Assembly: GCA_020809705.1 (NCBI GenBank)
Contig: CP085833.1
Span: 1,054,001 to 1,118,000 of the forward strand
DNA: 64,000 nucleotides
DNA from: Calonectria ilicicola
Taxonomy: Eukaryota; Ascomycota; Sordariomycetes; Hypocreales; Nectriaceae
Direction of reading: 5' to 3'
Part shown: positions 36,626-48,616 of the stretch, one piece after another
Layout of the letters: every line of letters begins with the position of its first letter
Position numbering within the stretch: position 1 is the stretch's first letter
The notes under the pieces: generated by a model
What the model was told of the DNA's origin: nothing
Databases searched by the model: none
Seen by the model: only the letters and a program-made list of their open reading frames with translations
Made by a program: the position numbers and the translations under genes

Positions 36626-38333
36626 TCATAGCATCACCCGAATGCTTTTCGTGCGAGTGAATTCATCCAAGCCCTCTCTCCCAAGATCTTTCCCATTTCC
36701 ACTCTGTTTAAACCCTCCGAAAGGTATTTGATGCGTGATCATGTTATAGCAGTTCACCCACACAGTTCCTGCATCAAGGTCCTTGGACATTCGAATACCT
36801 TGCTTGATATCTGACGTAAAGACAGCAGCGGCAAGCCCATAGCATGTATCGTGTGCTTTCTTCAAGACATCTTCCGCATTTTTGAATGATGCAACGGCAA
36901 CCACGGGGCCAAACACTTCTTGTTGCATGATGTCCATGGACTGTTCAACGTCACGAAATATAGTAGGTTCAATGAACCACCCAGTGGTGCTTCGACCACC
37001 TGAAGCACACACGGCACCTTGTAGTTTGGCATTATCTATCATACCCATGATTCGAGAGTGCTGTGTCTCGCTAATCTGAGGTCCCAGAAATGTGCTAGCT
37101 TCGAAGGGATCTCCAGCGATGTTTTTTGCGGCTCGGTTCACAAACTTTTCGAGAAATTTCTCGTAGACAGCTTCCTGGACATAGATGCGACTGCTAGCGC
37201 AACAGTTTTGTCTGATGCATATGTAAGAAAGAAAGACCAACTTTTGAATGATTTGGGAGTGGTACTTACCCCATGTTGTAGAATATACCCCCGTTTAGCC
37301 ATTCAACAACTTGATCCAAGTCTGCGCTGTCAAAAACAATACTTGGGGACTTTCCTCCAAGTTCGAGGGTAGTCTTTTTCAAGTTTGTGGCCGCTGAAGC
37401 ATGCAGAATGCTTTTACCAATGGCGGTACTGCCCGTAAAAGACAACTTTGCCACACTTGGGTGCTCAGCAAGAGCAGCGCCAGCTTCCACACCGAATCCC
37501 GGAACAATATTGACAACGCCGGGAGGAAACCCTGCTTCGACTATCAATTTTCCGAGATAGAGCGCTGAAAGCGGAGTGAGCTCTGCTGGCTTCACAACCA
37601 TGGTGTTTCCAGCCGCAAGAGCTGGGCCAATTTTCCAGGCGCACATGAGAAAGGGGAAGTTCCACTAACAACAAGCCCACATCAGCAATTTTGGTAACTC
37701 TTAAATGGAGAAGAAGTTATAAATTACAGGAATGATCAATCCACAGACACCCAGAGACTCTCTCAGCGTGAAATTGAGAGTGTCAGGATCCGTTTCTAGA
37801 GTATCACCTGTGATCTTGTCCGCCCTAGCAAGAGAGCCAAATCAGCACAAAGAATGTAGAATGCACAAACACCCGACTTACCATCCTGAATAATATCTAA
37901 AACATGCTGCACATGGCGAAACATCGGCCTTTTTCGCAATATGCACCGCTTTTCCCGCATCAATTGCCTGCAAGATGAGTTTGTGATTGTATTCACACTA
38001 AGTGGTTTGTGACATACATACCTCGATCTTTGCGATGATATCTGAATCTCGTTCAATTAGGTCGGCTAGACGCGAAAGTAACTTTCCCCTATCTTGGGGG
38101 GTTGTGTGCTTCCATGTTGACCAAGCCACATGTGCTGCATCAACCGCGTTGTTGACATCTGCCTGTTTGCCTTTGGCTACTTCGCAAATCTGGTTCTGAG
38201 TGTACGGATTGATAGAAGCGAATACAGTATTATCGGTGGCTTCCAAAAACTTATTGTTGATGAAAACTCCCGTTGGTTGTTCATAGGTGGTTGAGTCCGG
38301 AAGCTGGACTTGGGTGGACGCTCTCTCTGCCAT
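36626..38333 (-). CDS. Aldehyde dehydrogenase (NAD(P)+)
   Basis: Five exons (38333-38022, 37967-37882, 37824-37728, 37664-37270 and 37211-36626) keep frame and give 491 residues, the normal ALDH length. Landmarks in order are FINNKFLEA, the [14 protein letters not shown] segment, [17 protein letters not shown]-type [22 protein letters not shown] with the general-base Glu, GQNCCASSR with the catalytic Cys, EVFGPVVAV and the C-terminal PFGGFKQSG. All catalytic positions are intact. It should oxidise an aldehyde to a carboxylate in the cytosol. It lies next to a beta-hydroxyacid dehydrogenase on the same strand, which suggests a shared degradation route. Confidence 0.93.
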
Positions 38334-38950
38334 GTTGCCAAATTTAGGTTGCAAAAGGACTCGGATTTTGATAGAAGTATTTTACCCCAAATTTGAAGCT
38401 ATTCATGGGGTTCTTATATCATTAAAATTGTGCAGGCGCTTCCGTAGACTAGATAATGCGTCACCAATTGTCCGGCAAGGCCATGTGGGTGCAGATAGTC
38501 GTCCTAATCCAAGCACCCAAACTAATATTGACGGAGTTCCACCACCGAAGCATTTTGTGTGGCGATAGATTATGGGATTGATAAAATTCATCCACAATTT
38601 CATATTTGGGGTGATGGTTGTGTATGCGGTCCCCGTGATCGGATTATCGCCATGGCGGATATGTGCCTGGCACCGACTTTTCTTCTCGGCAACTACTTAA
38701 TTACTCTGAATTGAAATGGATGAAATGACGGTTGAAAGAAATTGGTCATCTATTTAGTGTAAATCTAGTTAAAATTAATGGCAATTTTTTACTTCCAGGC
38801 ATTTAACGCACAATTCACTCTCATGCAGCTGGTGATTGGAAATGTGACGACAGTGTAAATCGTGATTACGTGGCGAACTTGAAACTGATTTTATTCTGGC
38901 TTGTTGAAATTTCTATTAATCTAAAATTTAATGAAAACTTTGTTCATTAT
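38334..38950. other. Intergenic, nothing recognised
   Basis: Promoter side of the aldehyde dehydrogenase and 3' side of the next gene. No further gene is supported. Confidence 0.5.
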
Positions 38951-39984
38951 TTAAGGAGTCTCAAAGTCGCGAGGCTCGTCACACTCCTTCAAACCAACAG
39001 CCGTGGGCAGTTTAAAGCCTGCCTTGCGTTCCCAGAGTTTGAGGCACTCGGTATAGTCTGCGCTGCGCTCTACATCGGGCTCATCCAATGCTTCCTTAAA
39101 CAGGGCATGCATATGATCCGCCAACTGCGTATCAATTCCCATTTTGGTGCAGAGGTCAAGGTTGATGCCAAGATCTTTGACGAGTAATGCCAAGCCGTAT
39201 CCACTGGCGTAAGTCCTGGTGAGACCCTCAGCTCGGATGGAGTGTGCAGTACCGTAGTTTCTGCCAGTGCCCACATTGAGAACATCAGTAATCAAGGCAG
39301 GATCAAGACCCATCTTGCAGCCAACGATAAATGCGTCGTTCAAGGCAGCAATTCCGGCAGCAGTGACGTAGTTGTTGAACGTTTTCATAACGTGGCCGCT
39401 TCCTAGAGGGCCCATGATGAAACGCCATCGCGACATGGTCTTCAGGACGGGCATGACAAACTCAATGTCTTCGGAAGCACCACCGATCATGAAAGTTGCT
39501 TCTCCATCATTGATTCCGTGCATACGGACCTGAGTGACAGGTGAGTCGATTAGGCGAAGTTTGTACTTCTCGAGATCCTTTCCAAGCTCTTGTGTACCGA
39601 AAGGGTTAGAGGATGAGGTATCAACAATAACACAACCTACGATGAGTAGGTCAGACCAGATTTCTTATAAATAATGAGCAATTGTTGAGAAAGCTTACCT
39701 GGCTTCATGTGAGGAGCAATGCCATTCTCGCCGAGTAAAATATCTCGCACAATATGCCCGTTAGGGACCATGGTGATGAGAACGTCAACATCCTTGAATG
39801 CATCAGGTCCATCACCAGCAGCCTCAACTGTTAGGCTCTTGTTTTCTTCGACAAAAGCGGCTTGTTTTCTCTTGTCTGCATCCCTCACAATCGTCTTGAA
39901 GCCCTTCATGGCAACATTTTGCGCTAGTGGGCCACCGGCCAGGCCAAGACCGATGTAGCCAACCAATTTGATTTCCTGAGTCAT
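38951..39984 (-). CDS. Beta-hydroxyacid dehydrogenase (3-HIBADH-like), possible frameshift
   Basis: NAD(P)-dependent dehydrogenase of the 3-hydroxyisobutyrate/6-phosphogluconate dehydrogenase family. Exon 1 (39984-39699) has the GLGLAGGPLA dinucleotide loop and DVLITMVPNG; exon 2 (39637-38951) has CVIVDTSSSNP, then DSPVTQ, GEATFMIGG, and GSGHVMKTFNNY with the catalytic Lys. The two halves of exon 2 are in different frames. Frame changes at the TTTT run near 39600-39604, where one T fewer would join NPF to GTQELGKDLEK. An alternative acceptor after ACACAAG keeps frame but skips the conserved DTSSSNP segment. So the locus is either frameshifted, mis-sequenced or unusually spliced. The protein would otherwise be about 323 residues. 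The substrate is probably a beta-hydroxy acid. Confidence 0.82.
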
Positions 39985-40734
39985 AATGAAAAATGAGGAT
40001 CCAAAGAGTGAAAACACAGATAGTCTTTTTGTGATGGGTGAAAGTGAAATACCAAGTCTTTTCTGATTAGGTCAATGTCTTCATTACTTGGCTTCATCTT
40101 TGTATTTAACATCGCCATAACCATTGAGTGACATTTTTGGCTGGAATAATTATTCTAAAGATGGGTCACGGCAAAGAGAAGTTCATTCTGGAATCACGGT
40201 TGCGGATCTCCGTTTTGCAAAGCCACTTGCCATTACTGTTTACTTTAGGCGTGTAGGCTGTGCTTTGTCGGATATCCGTTACGGGACTCATCTGAACAGT
40301 AGGGTAGCTCTTTCCCATTGGCCATTTTGAGCCAGAAGCTTGGGTGCTTGAATATTTGGCAGACGGACTTCCGCCGCCGTCGCCGGACTCCACAATACCG
40401 ATAACACAAGCACTGACAGTCTCCACCAAAGCCCCAGCATTTACGCTGGTTATCTCTTATCACGATGACTTGCTTGCGATTACAGTAGCGTCTCCACTAA
40501 TGTTTACCCGGACCAGGTTGATAGCATCCCCGCAATCATACAGAGCCTTTGCAGTCCAGTTATGCAGAGTTCATGCATACACAGAGCTGGGGTACATTTT
40601 CAGGGTACAGGAATGATAAGTCGATATCTGTATAAGGCGGCTTGCACCCTGGATTTTGCAAAAAATCACTGCTGCACTTCGCCTTTCAATCGAATTCTCA
40701 ATTCTTATCCTGGCAGTTGTTCGAGCTTTTCACA
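39985..40734. other. Divergent intergenic region
   Basis: About 750 bases between the divergent dehydrogenase and MFS transporter genes, presumably both promoters. No gene is supported. Confidence 0.5.
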
Positions 40735-42501
40735 ATGGCCTCTCAAGAAGTCTGTGACGATCTGAAGAAGCAGGGAGAGATTGATATTGAAGATCCTGCA
40801 GAGACCGTGGCAGCTTCAAGCCTCATACCTGATCGCCAGCTCGAGAAGCATGTATTGCGCAAACTCGACCTTCACATTGCACCCCTTTTCGCTGTCCTCT
40901 ATTTCGTCGCGTACCTCGATCGAAGCAACATTGGAAATGCATCCATTGCAGGACTGAACACTGATCTGGGACTTACTGGGGCCCAATTTAGCACCGCTGT
41001 TAGTGTGTTCTATGCTACATACGTGGCTATGGAGTTGCCCGTTGTTCTGGCCATGAAGAAGCTGCAACCACAACGCGCCATATCCATAATGTGTTTTGGA
41101 TGGTCAGTTGTCACGATTGGAACCGCATTTGTCAAGTCGTACAAGGAGCTCATCGTGGTTCGACTTTTACTTGGTCTTTGCGAAGCTGGTTTCTTTCCAT
41201 GCCTCAGTCTTTATATCACCATGATTTACAAGAGAGAGGAACAGGTTAGTGCTCATGTACGGCTTTGTATATCTCGAGCTAACATAATTGGAAGGGCCTG
41301 CGGTTGGCCTACCTATTCAGTTCAGTTTCGCTGGCAGGAATGTTCGGTGGCTTGCTTGCCACAGGCATTACCGCCATAGGTGACAATGGGGGTCTTAAAT
41401 CTTGGAGGTATGTTGCAAGGCCTACAAATACGCGAATCTTTCTAACAAATGAAAAAAAGCTGGCTCTACATCATTGAGGGGTTGATTTCAGTTCTCATGG
41501 TCGCCTGGGTATGGTTTGGGCTCCCTCCCGATCCTACTCGAGCCAAATTTTGGAAACCTGAAGAAAAAGAAGTAATGCTCGCCCGAGAGCTTCAGCGACA
41601 AGAATATTTGGGTAGTCAGATCTTTGAATGGGCCGAGGTCATGAATGCATTCAAAGATCCAAAGGTGTACTCAACGTGAGTTGCATTTCTACCTCACAAC
41701 TTTCCATACTGAAATCTTTTAGCGCTCTAATCCAGTTCTTTCAAGACATCATTCTGTATGGATTTAGTACCTTCCTCCCTTCAATTCTTCGACTTGATCT
41801 GGGATTCGGCGGAATGGAGGCACAGTATTTGAGTGTTCCGGTATATTTTGTTGGTGGCATTACCTTTTTTGTAAGTCCAAGCCCATTTTGAGCCTAAGAC
41901 TTCTAGGTGCTCATTTTGAATAGTCAGCGGCAGTTCTTGGAGACAAATGGAAGTTGAGAGGAACAGTGAGTGTCTCATGACGTTGTGGTTTGGGTCTGTT
42001 ACTAACTGTAATACAGCTTTTGCTGATCTTGGATGCTTTTGCCGCGATTGGATACGCTATTCTTCTTGGTGTACCCAACAATCCTGCAATCCGCTATTTT
42101 GCCTGTTACTTGATCGCCATTCCCCTCTACTGTGGTCCTGGTCTGAACGAAATTTGTGTGTATTTTAGAACTGAGATTGCAGTGGCATCTCGCTAATATC
42201 GCTAGGGATCAACAACAATATGGCGCCCCACTACCGTCGTGCTACTGCTATTGGAGTGCAGCAAACCGTAGGAAATATTGCTGGCGTAGTAGCACCCCAA
42301 GTGTATCGCGCGGCACCGTACAAGTTGGGCCATTGGTGCAGCTTGGCTTCGGCTATTATCTGCATGGTTCTCATTTCTGGGCAGATCATATATCTTCGCA
42401 TTTTAAACCGAAAGAAGGAACAAATCGCAAAGGGGGAGCGTGCTGATGACAGAAAGGAAACCACTGGAGAGGGCCATCTGGACTTTCGGTACATATACTA
42501 A
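40735..42501 (+). CDS. MFS transporter, ACS (allantoate/carboxylate) family
   Basis: Seven exons (40735-41244, 41295-41407, 41460-41675, 41723-41870, 41924-41965, 42017-42155 and 42206-42501) give 487 residues, all phases consistent. Typical anion:cation symporter (Dal5-like) landmarks are LRKLDLHIAPLFAVLYFVAYLDRSNIGNA, split here as DLHIAPLF and YLDRSNIGNA, then RLLLGLCEAGFFPC, SWLYIIEGLI, LYGFSTFLPSIL and NNNMAPHYRRATAIG. About twelve transmembrane segments. The family imports organic anions such as allantoate, nicotinate, pantothenate or tartrate at the plasma membrane. Its position in a run of oxidoreductases and hydrolases suggests it imports the substrate they degrade. The exact ligand is unknown. 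Confidence 0.93.
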
Positions 42502-42850
42502 TGGGATCTGGAGCTTATATATTGACCTAGTTGCGTAGTTGCAACATGATTCGTATTGGAATATTTGATTATAAAGCATTTCTTTTCTTCTATCGAGTTT
42601 TATTTCCCCAGGAATTTTTGACATTGATATCCCTATTGTAACATGTTGGCCTTCTGACTTTTTAAGATCTTTCCAGCTTAGATAGAACGCCACAAGTATG
42701 CATTCGAACTCGAATAATGGGTTATCCACATACTCTCTGACAAAGGTGCTCTAAACTTTCATTCATGTAGGTCGATGATCATGGTTGGCCGAAATTGATT
42801 CATGAAATATAGGATATTCTGAATAAAATTTGAACTCGTTGTAATAACAT
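42502..42850. other. Convergent intergenic region
   Basis: AT-leaning gap between two convergent genes. It contains 3' ends only; nothing else seen. Confidence 0.55.
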
Positions 42851-43735
42851 CTAAGCAGCAAGAATCTCTGAATCCTGGCAATCCATCAAGATCATATGAC
42901 CTGGTGCGTGAGCCATGACAACACCCTCCAAACCAGCTCTCATCACAGCCTCTTGGGGAGTAACACCACAGCCCCAGAAAACGGGTACCTCCACCTCCGA
43001 ATCCTGAATGTTACCGAATGGAAGTCCATCTTTTGTAAGCGGCGCGTCACCCCATTGAGGTGTGTTGATGTCGAGGATCCCAAGCTTCTGAACAGCATCC
43101 CATCCCCAAGCAACAGGCTCGCCGTGTGTAGACGCGTAAGCTCTTGTAATTTTTCGGACTTCTTCGATAGCATGAGCCGGATACGGGCGCATGGATACGA
43201 CGAAAGTACTCTCTTTGAAGACGCCTGCTGGACATAGGGATAGGTTTGTGCGATACATTGGCACATTTCGCCCGAGCATTGTGTGTCGGGGCAGCAGGTT
43301 GGCATTGGCCAGCGCAGTCTCAAAACTGAAGGAACAGCCGATCAAGAAGGCAACATGATCATCAGTCCACTCTTTGATGATGTCGGAACATCCCGACTTC
43401 ACAAGTTTAGAGTCCTGATAGACATTGTATTTTGGCGCGTCTCGGCGGATGTCAAGGTCGGAAATGATGGTGCTCCCATCCATTCCATCTAAATGTGACT
43501 TCACGCTACTCCAACATCCGGCAGATGAAGACTCTGCGATCAGTGGGCATGGGACCGGGTTTCTGCTGCAGAGCAGCCTAAAGTCCGATGCATACCGTGA
43601 CGGTAGAACGATTAGGTTTGCTTGGACATAGCCAGGGGCCAGGCCTGAGGTTGTTGTGCAAACGTTATCTCGTGCGGCAAGTCGAACACCAATGCCTGTT
43701 TGGAGAAGTGGAGAAGCGATAGCAGAGGCAGCCAT
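42851..43735 (-). CDS. D-glutamate cyclase/DUF1445 family hydro-lyase
   Basis: Single exon of 294 residues. The frame runs further upstream to 43741 from a TTG codon, so I took the ATG at 43735 (MAASAIAS). Family landmarks are SGLAPGYVQANLIVLP, FLIGCSFSFE, MYRTN, VVSMRP and near the end EVPVFWGCGVTPQ followed by HAPGHMILMD. The family is annotated as putative hydro-lyase; the mammalian relative converts D-glutamate and 5-oxo-D-proline. N-terminal residues 10-35 could be a weak mitochondrial signal, but this is uncertain. It is convergent with the MFS gene and lies before a regulator, as part of the catabolic run. Confidence 0.88.
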   Translation of the reverse strand: MAASAIASPLLQTGIGVRLAARDNVCTTTSGLAPGYVQANLIVLPSRYASDFRLLCSRNPVPCPLIAESSSAGCWSSVKSHLDGMDGSTIISDLDIRRDAPKYNVYQDSKLVKSGCSDIIKEWTDDHVAFLIGCSFSFETALANANLLPRHTMLGRNVPMYRTNLSLCPAGVFKESTFVVSMRPYPAHAIEEVRKITRAYASTHGEPVAWGWDAVQKLGILDINTPQWGDAPLTKDGLPFGNIQDSEVEVPVFWGCGVTPQEAVMRAGLEGVVMAHAPGHMILMDCQDSEILAA

Positions 43736-44798
43736 GATCAAAGATTGGGGTGGTCGATTACAGACTGTTTGTAGTGAAAATGTATTCTTTTCTTAGCAGA
43801 AATAATTTGTTTATGACTGATAAAAACCATGGCAAATCAAACGAGCAATAGAGATTATTTTGAATTCAATACCAATAAAAGATAAATATTGACACCATCA
43901 GGTTGCTAGCTTGCATCCCATCAGACACCCCTCTTGTGTTCGCGTTGCGGAAGAAGGATACCCACCTCCGTCTCCCAGTGGAGCTAGATATAGATAAACA
44001 AACATTCAATTCGATGAAAGCGATATAGTAGGGCGGCGTGATTGGGTACCTGTTGGCGAGTGGTCGTCGACGCAGCACGGTCCAAGATGTGCCAACTCCA
44101 ATTTTAGGTTCTACTTCTGTCGCAAATGAGCATCATTGAAATAAAAAGCATAACTACGGGATCTCGACCCTTTCATAAATTGCTTTATTTTTTTCAGTTT
44201 TCTACATCCTCCTGAAATATTGAAACTGGATTTTTTTTAACCGTCGCTGAAAAGAGGTTATATCGCTGCCTTGATTGCAGTTCATGTGGTTTCTTGCATC
44301 CGATGGCACTCGGCTAAACTCCTAGCATAATTTTCCTAAAGAATAACTTATGCCGATTTTATGAGACTGAATTACCAACTGTGCAGGAATACCATGAAGT
44401 TTAGATAGTTGATAGGGATCATCGTAGTAGATGATCGACATCACATCAAATTGAGGTTGGTGGATATTTGTTGCGGGGTAAACGGCCCACGCATCAACCA
44501 ACCAGATATGCGCATGGTGAACGGAGCGGCTGTGGAAGTCCGCACCCGAGATAGCCTCAAATTACGGCATTGAGGGCTGGCAGAGAGGGATGGTTCCCGT
44601 GCCAGCTGCTTGCGCAATTGAAAATTGTAGTATTGCTCAATTGGCATGAGGTGTTCGCTATCCAGTCACCTACCTTGAGGAAAGCGCTCGCCTGCAATAA
44701 CCATGATAACCAGATTCCTGCCAACAGATTCTGAGCAAAGATGCATCCTCGGTGAAAGTGCTCCTGACAGTTCCAAAACAACAATTGGAGAATTGTCA
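43736..44798. other. Divergent intergenic region
   Basis: About 1.06 kb between the divergent DUF1445 and Zn2Cys6 genes. Short open frames within it have no recognisable domain. Probably promoter sequence for both genes. Confidence 0.5.
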
Positions 44799-46912
44799 AT
44801 GAACTCGTGAGTATTTTTGAAATCTATCTCACCGCTTATTCTGACGATCCTTTGCGTCAGATGTGAGCGATGTCGACGCAGAAAGGTGGGCGGAAGACCC
44901 CTGCAGCCAATGCACTTCACTGCATGACGATTAACGATATGCGAGCAAAGATCCGATGTGACCGGCGGCAACCATGCTCGCGATGCCGCAAAGCTAAAAC
45001 CGAATGCGTGAGAGGAGGCAATGGTGAAAAACAGAGGTGTATCACACCTAGCATACCACACCGCATCTTTGAGCTAACTCCTCTAGGCCCATGCCGAAAA
45101 GCTACGTACAGGCGCTCGAGGGACAAGTTGCATCCCTGGAGCTGTTTATACAAAAGCTAGCGTTGGCTGATCCCGACCGCCGTGAGGAAATGCTCCAGAT
45201 CTACCAGCCTACCATCGCAGCGAGCTCAGAAGATGTCACTGCTCCGGGCGACGAGTCCCAGGAGAGGAATGGTTCGAAGCCAGCACGTGCTCGAACGGGT
45301 CAGTTGCGTAAACTAACACCAAGAAATTGCTCTCAATTCTACGGTGGCACCAGCCTTTTCCAAATTCATTTTGTTGGGGATGCGACTATGCCGCCAGGTT
45401 GCGACAATCCCCGTCCAAAATTGACCTTGCAAATGCAGGACTCGTTGGCGCCAGGGTCGTCTCCGAACTATTGTGGGACCTCTACCGATCTTTTTAGCTT
45501 TGCTCCTCATGATGATGTGTCTCAGCGTCTTTTGGCTGTTTTCTTTCAGCACCAATATCAATACAATATGGTCATTTATCGCGAGTATTTCCTCCGCGAT
45601 TATGACACAGGTACGGGTAGATACTATTCAGATATGCTACTGTATGCCATTTGTGCCATGGGGGCGTTAGCGACCGATAACGTCGAAGATGTTGCACTAT
45701 CGCAAGTATTTTCAATGCAGGCACAGGCTCTGCTCTACAGTTCTCTGGATAATCCTGATCTATCCGCTCTCCAAGCATTAATCCTGCTCGGCCAGCGAGA
45801 GATTGGGCACGGCCGGGCTTCCAAGGGTTGGCTGTTTTGTGGGATGGCTATGCGGCTAGCTCATGAGATGGGCTTGCATCTCGACCCGAATAATTGGAAC
45901 GGGGCTTCCGAAGCGGACGTGGATCGAGAAATTCTTCGCCGGGTTTACTGGGCGGCATTTATTGCCGATAAACAGCTCAGTCTATACTTTGGTCGTCCAG
46001 TCGCCTTGTATCCACACGAATCCGATGTTCGCAATACTGTTCGACTGCCTTATCCGCCCGATTGGGAGAATTTGCTAGATATTTATATCGCGCCCGGTAC
46101 CTCTGCGACGGCATTTGAAGACGGAATTGCACTCGTTGGTTCATTTATCTACCAAGCTGAGCTCGCCAAGATCCAGCATACTATAATTACGGATTTGTTC
46201 GAAAACCGCCGCGCCGGCGCCGACGACACTATCGCTGCAGCCACTGTACAGCAAATTCATGTGTCATTAGAAAAATGGTTGGCGGGTCTACCTGGAAAGC
46301 TGTATTGGAATCAGTGGACAGTCGGCCAGGTTCCTTCTTGCGTCCTCCACCTACAGTAAGTTTGTACCCGCCACGGCTTCTGCTTTGTGCACTAACTATA
46401 TCAGTATGAGATTTCACACAGCGATGATCATCTTACACCGCCCACCCCGTCACTTGTTCCACAAATCAGACATGGCAAGAAGTGAGGATGTGGAAATATG
46501 CTACGAGTCACTTCAAGCTATCTTCCGGCTGATGCGTAGTTATGCGCGGTACTACAAATATAATTGTCTACCGCTAGACTTTGTGCATACGCTTTCGACA
46601 GCAGCCGGGACGATACTCATGAGACGTGCGTTAGAAGACTTGGCTTGGAACGAAGCTGAAACTACGCGATCCCTCAATTTCGTCTTGGATGCTATGGATG
46701 CCATCTCAAATGCTTGGCCGTGCGTACTAGAGATTAAAGATATTATTAATCAAGCTTGTCAAAACGAAGCGCTTGATATCTCGTCCTCCGATATTGCTAT
46801 GGATTTAAGCTTCTTCATTGAACTTTCGAATCCCGAAGAAGGGTGCGAAACAAATAGCACTAGTATTTTAGACGGAAACACAATCTTCGACTTCGATGCC
46901 AGTTTTAAATAA
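44799..46912 (+). CDS. Zn2Cys6 transcription factor, split zinc-finger exons
   Basis: Predicted nuclear regulator of about 631 residues. The model needs an 8-base first exon (ATGAACTC, 44799-44806), then 44861-44885, 44951-45036, 45087-46355 and 46405-46912. Only this splicing restores a perfect zinc cluster, SCERCRRRKIRCDRRQ then CSRCRKAKTEC, directly from the start. Next come PKSYVQALEGQVASLE (a short dimerisation coil) and a fungal-specific transcription-factor domain with MLLYAICAMGALA, GWLFCGMAMRLAHEMGLHLD and RRVYWAAFIADKQLSLYFGRP, all well conserved in that family. The C-terminal exon has FHTAMIILHRPPRH. It ends the catabolic gene run and is a good candidate for its pathway regulator, by position only. 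Confidence 0.88.
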
Positions 46913-48616
46913 TGGAATAATATATGAGTTGTGTGATTTAGGTTAGATCCGATCATTCAATAATTCTGCAGTTGAGTGTGTTTACATTAATGAAAAAGAA
47001 AACCTGGTTCTTTGCGAAGTAGTTTCCCATGGCGTCGGGATTCGTCTAAAAGATCAAGTCTCCTAAAACAGTTTTACTAGACAAATCTGCCCGAGACTTC
47101 CGGAGCCTCGTGCGGCAAGCGAGTGTCGATTCATTCCAATCCCGACGTTCCCACAACTTCTCATCAATCCTCATTTGTCACTTGCCACTCCAATGCTTGT
47201 AAATCATGTTTTGGAAATATGGACCGTTGGAAATTCCCTTTTGGTCGTGGAATCTTCCAACGAGTAGCTAGTTCTTGATTTTTGTATGCGGGAGACTCGC
47301 CAATAACGTGCTCCGATAAATACCATGCTCGTTGGTGTAATGTAATTTAGCTCCTCTCCTAATGAGAAACCTCACAGCTTCGGACTTCCCACATGTTGCT
47401 GCGCACATAAGAGTTGTACCGAATACAAACCCTTCATGCTCAATGTCGACATGGAGCTCGAGCAGCACGACAAAAGCTGGAGCCAGATATTTCTTGTGGC
47501 CTCGCAAAGAGGGTGTTCCCCTTTTCCACCCCAGGAAGATGTACTTTTTCTTGGTTAACTATGTCTATCAATGGCAGAGGACTAAAAAAAACATGGGCTA
47601 TGGCTTTCTTATGTGGAAAATGGTGACTCCAAAAGAATATGGAAATCTTCTATATGAAGTAAATGCAAAGATATGGGAGCATAAGGGGAGGGTAATTTGA
47701 CCCATTGGTAGTGATATTTGTCCCGATCATCGTGGCTGGTAGTTTCAGCTAGTGTTTTGTAACCATAGGTACTATAATAAAGTCTTTCCGTGACGCAAAC
47801 GGCTGCCACGGCAGATTCTGCATCTTAGCGTGATTCATGCACCAATATCTGATAACCTAGAAGTCGAGGATGAAACATTGTCAAGACCAGTCATTAGTAC
47901 TCACTGACCAAGTGTCCGCTTTGCTGTCACCTAGTAGTGATGGGCGCATCGTTGCTGATCAGTAACCTCAAAAATACACGGACAGTTCCTGGTGTTTTTA
48001 ATGGCTTGCTATTGACGCGCAACTCTGTACCCACCACCCAAACTTCACCGTTGGCACATCCCTGTGTTGTTTTCTTCTTTTCATAATTCAGAGTCTGCAA
48101 GAGACGTCCCCAAGTCGTGTCGCGCTCTATCTCCACTGTTCTGCAATATTATTGACTTTTTTCTCACTCCCACGCTAGCGACTGGGCAAGTTACCACAAC
48201 ATCTTCTGTGTCTGGCCATCGTAAGGCAGCTCAGCATTCTGGCGTGACGAAATACGTCCGACTATTTCCCTTCTTTTGGGCTAGGAGCTTCAAACTAACC
48301 CGCTTGATGTGTAAATCTAAGATCTACTTTGTATGCAAATGTAACATGTCCATTTCCGAGATGGAACATGTCTTGTGCGTTATAGCCGAGGTTCTAAAGG
48401 AAAGAAATCGGGTATAGCAGACCAAAGAACTGCCTTGTTTGAGTGTAGTATTAAGTGGCACAAATCTATGCTATATATGGCAGCCAAAACAGCCAACCAT
48501 TACAGACTTCGCAGGGCAACCATTTCTAGCATACACCCCTCCCCAAGGTTACAAATGTATAATCAGAACCTAGCCGTAGATAATAGGCAGGGTACCAGTT
48601 AAAGAAATATCCTTGA
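46913..48616. other. Intergenic with ankyrin relic
   Basis: No intact gene is supported in this 1.7-kb stretch. A minus-strand ankyrin fragment at 47268-47600 is listed separately; the rest appears non-coding. Confidence 0.5.
47268..47600 (-). pseudogene. Ankyrin-repeat fragment
   Basis: The minus strand encodes a partial ankyrin pattern: GTPSLRGHKKYLAPAF, VVLLELHVDIE, then GTTLMCAATCGKSEAVRFLI followed by RRGAKLHYTNEHG. This is one to two ankyrin units without any start or partner domain. The reading ends at a stop at 47268. It lies on the same strand as, and 1 kb beyond the end of, the large NLR. It could be a remnant of another ankyrin gene or an old extension of the NLR. It is too divergent from the NLR repeats to be a recent copy. 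Confidence 0.55.

Noticed and set aside
44870..45160. Alternative gene start for the third Zn2Cys6 factor at 44870
   Set aside because: This frame begins inside an intron of the better model and would keep only the second half of the zinc cluster.
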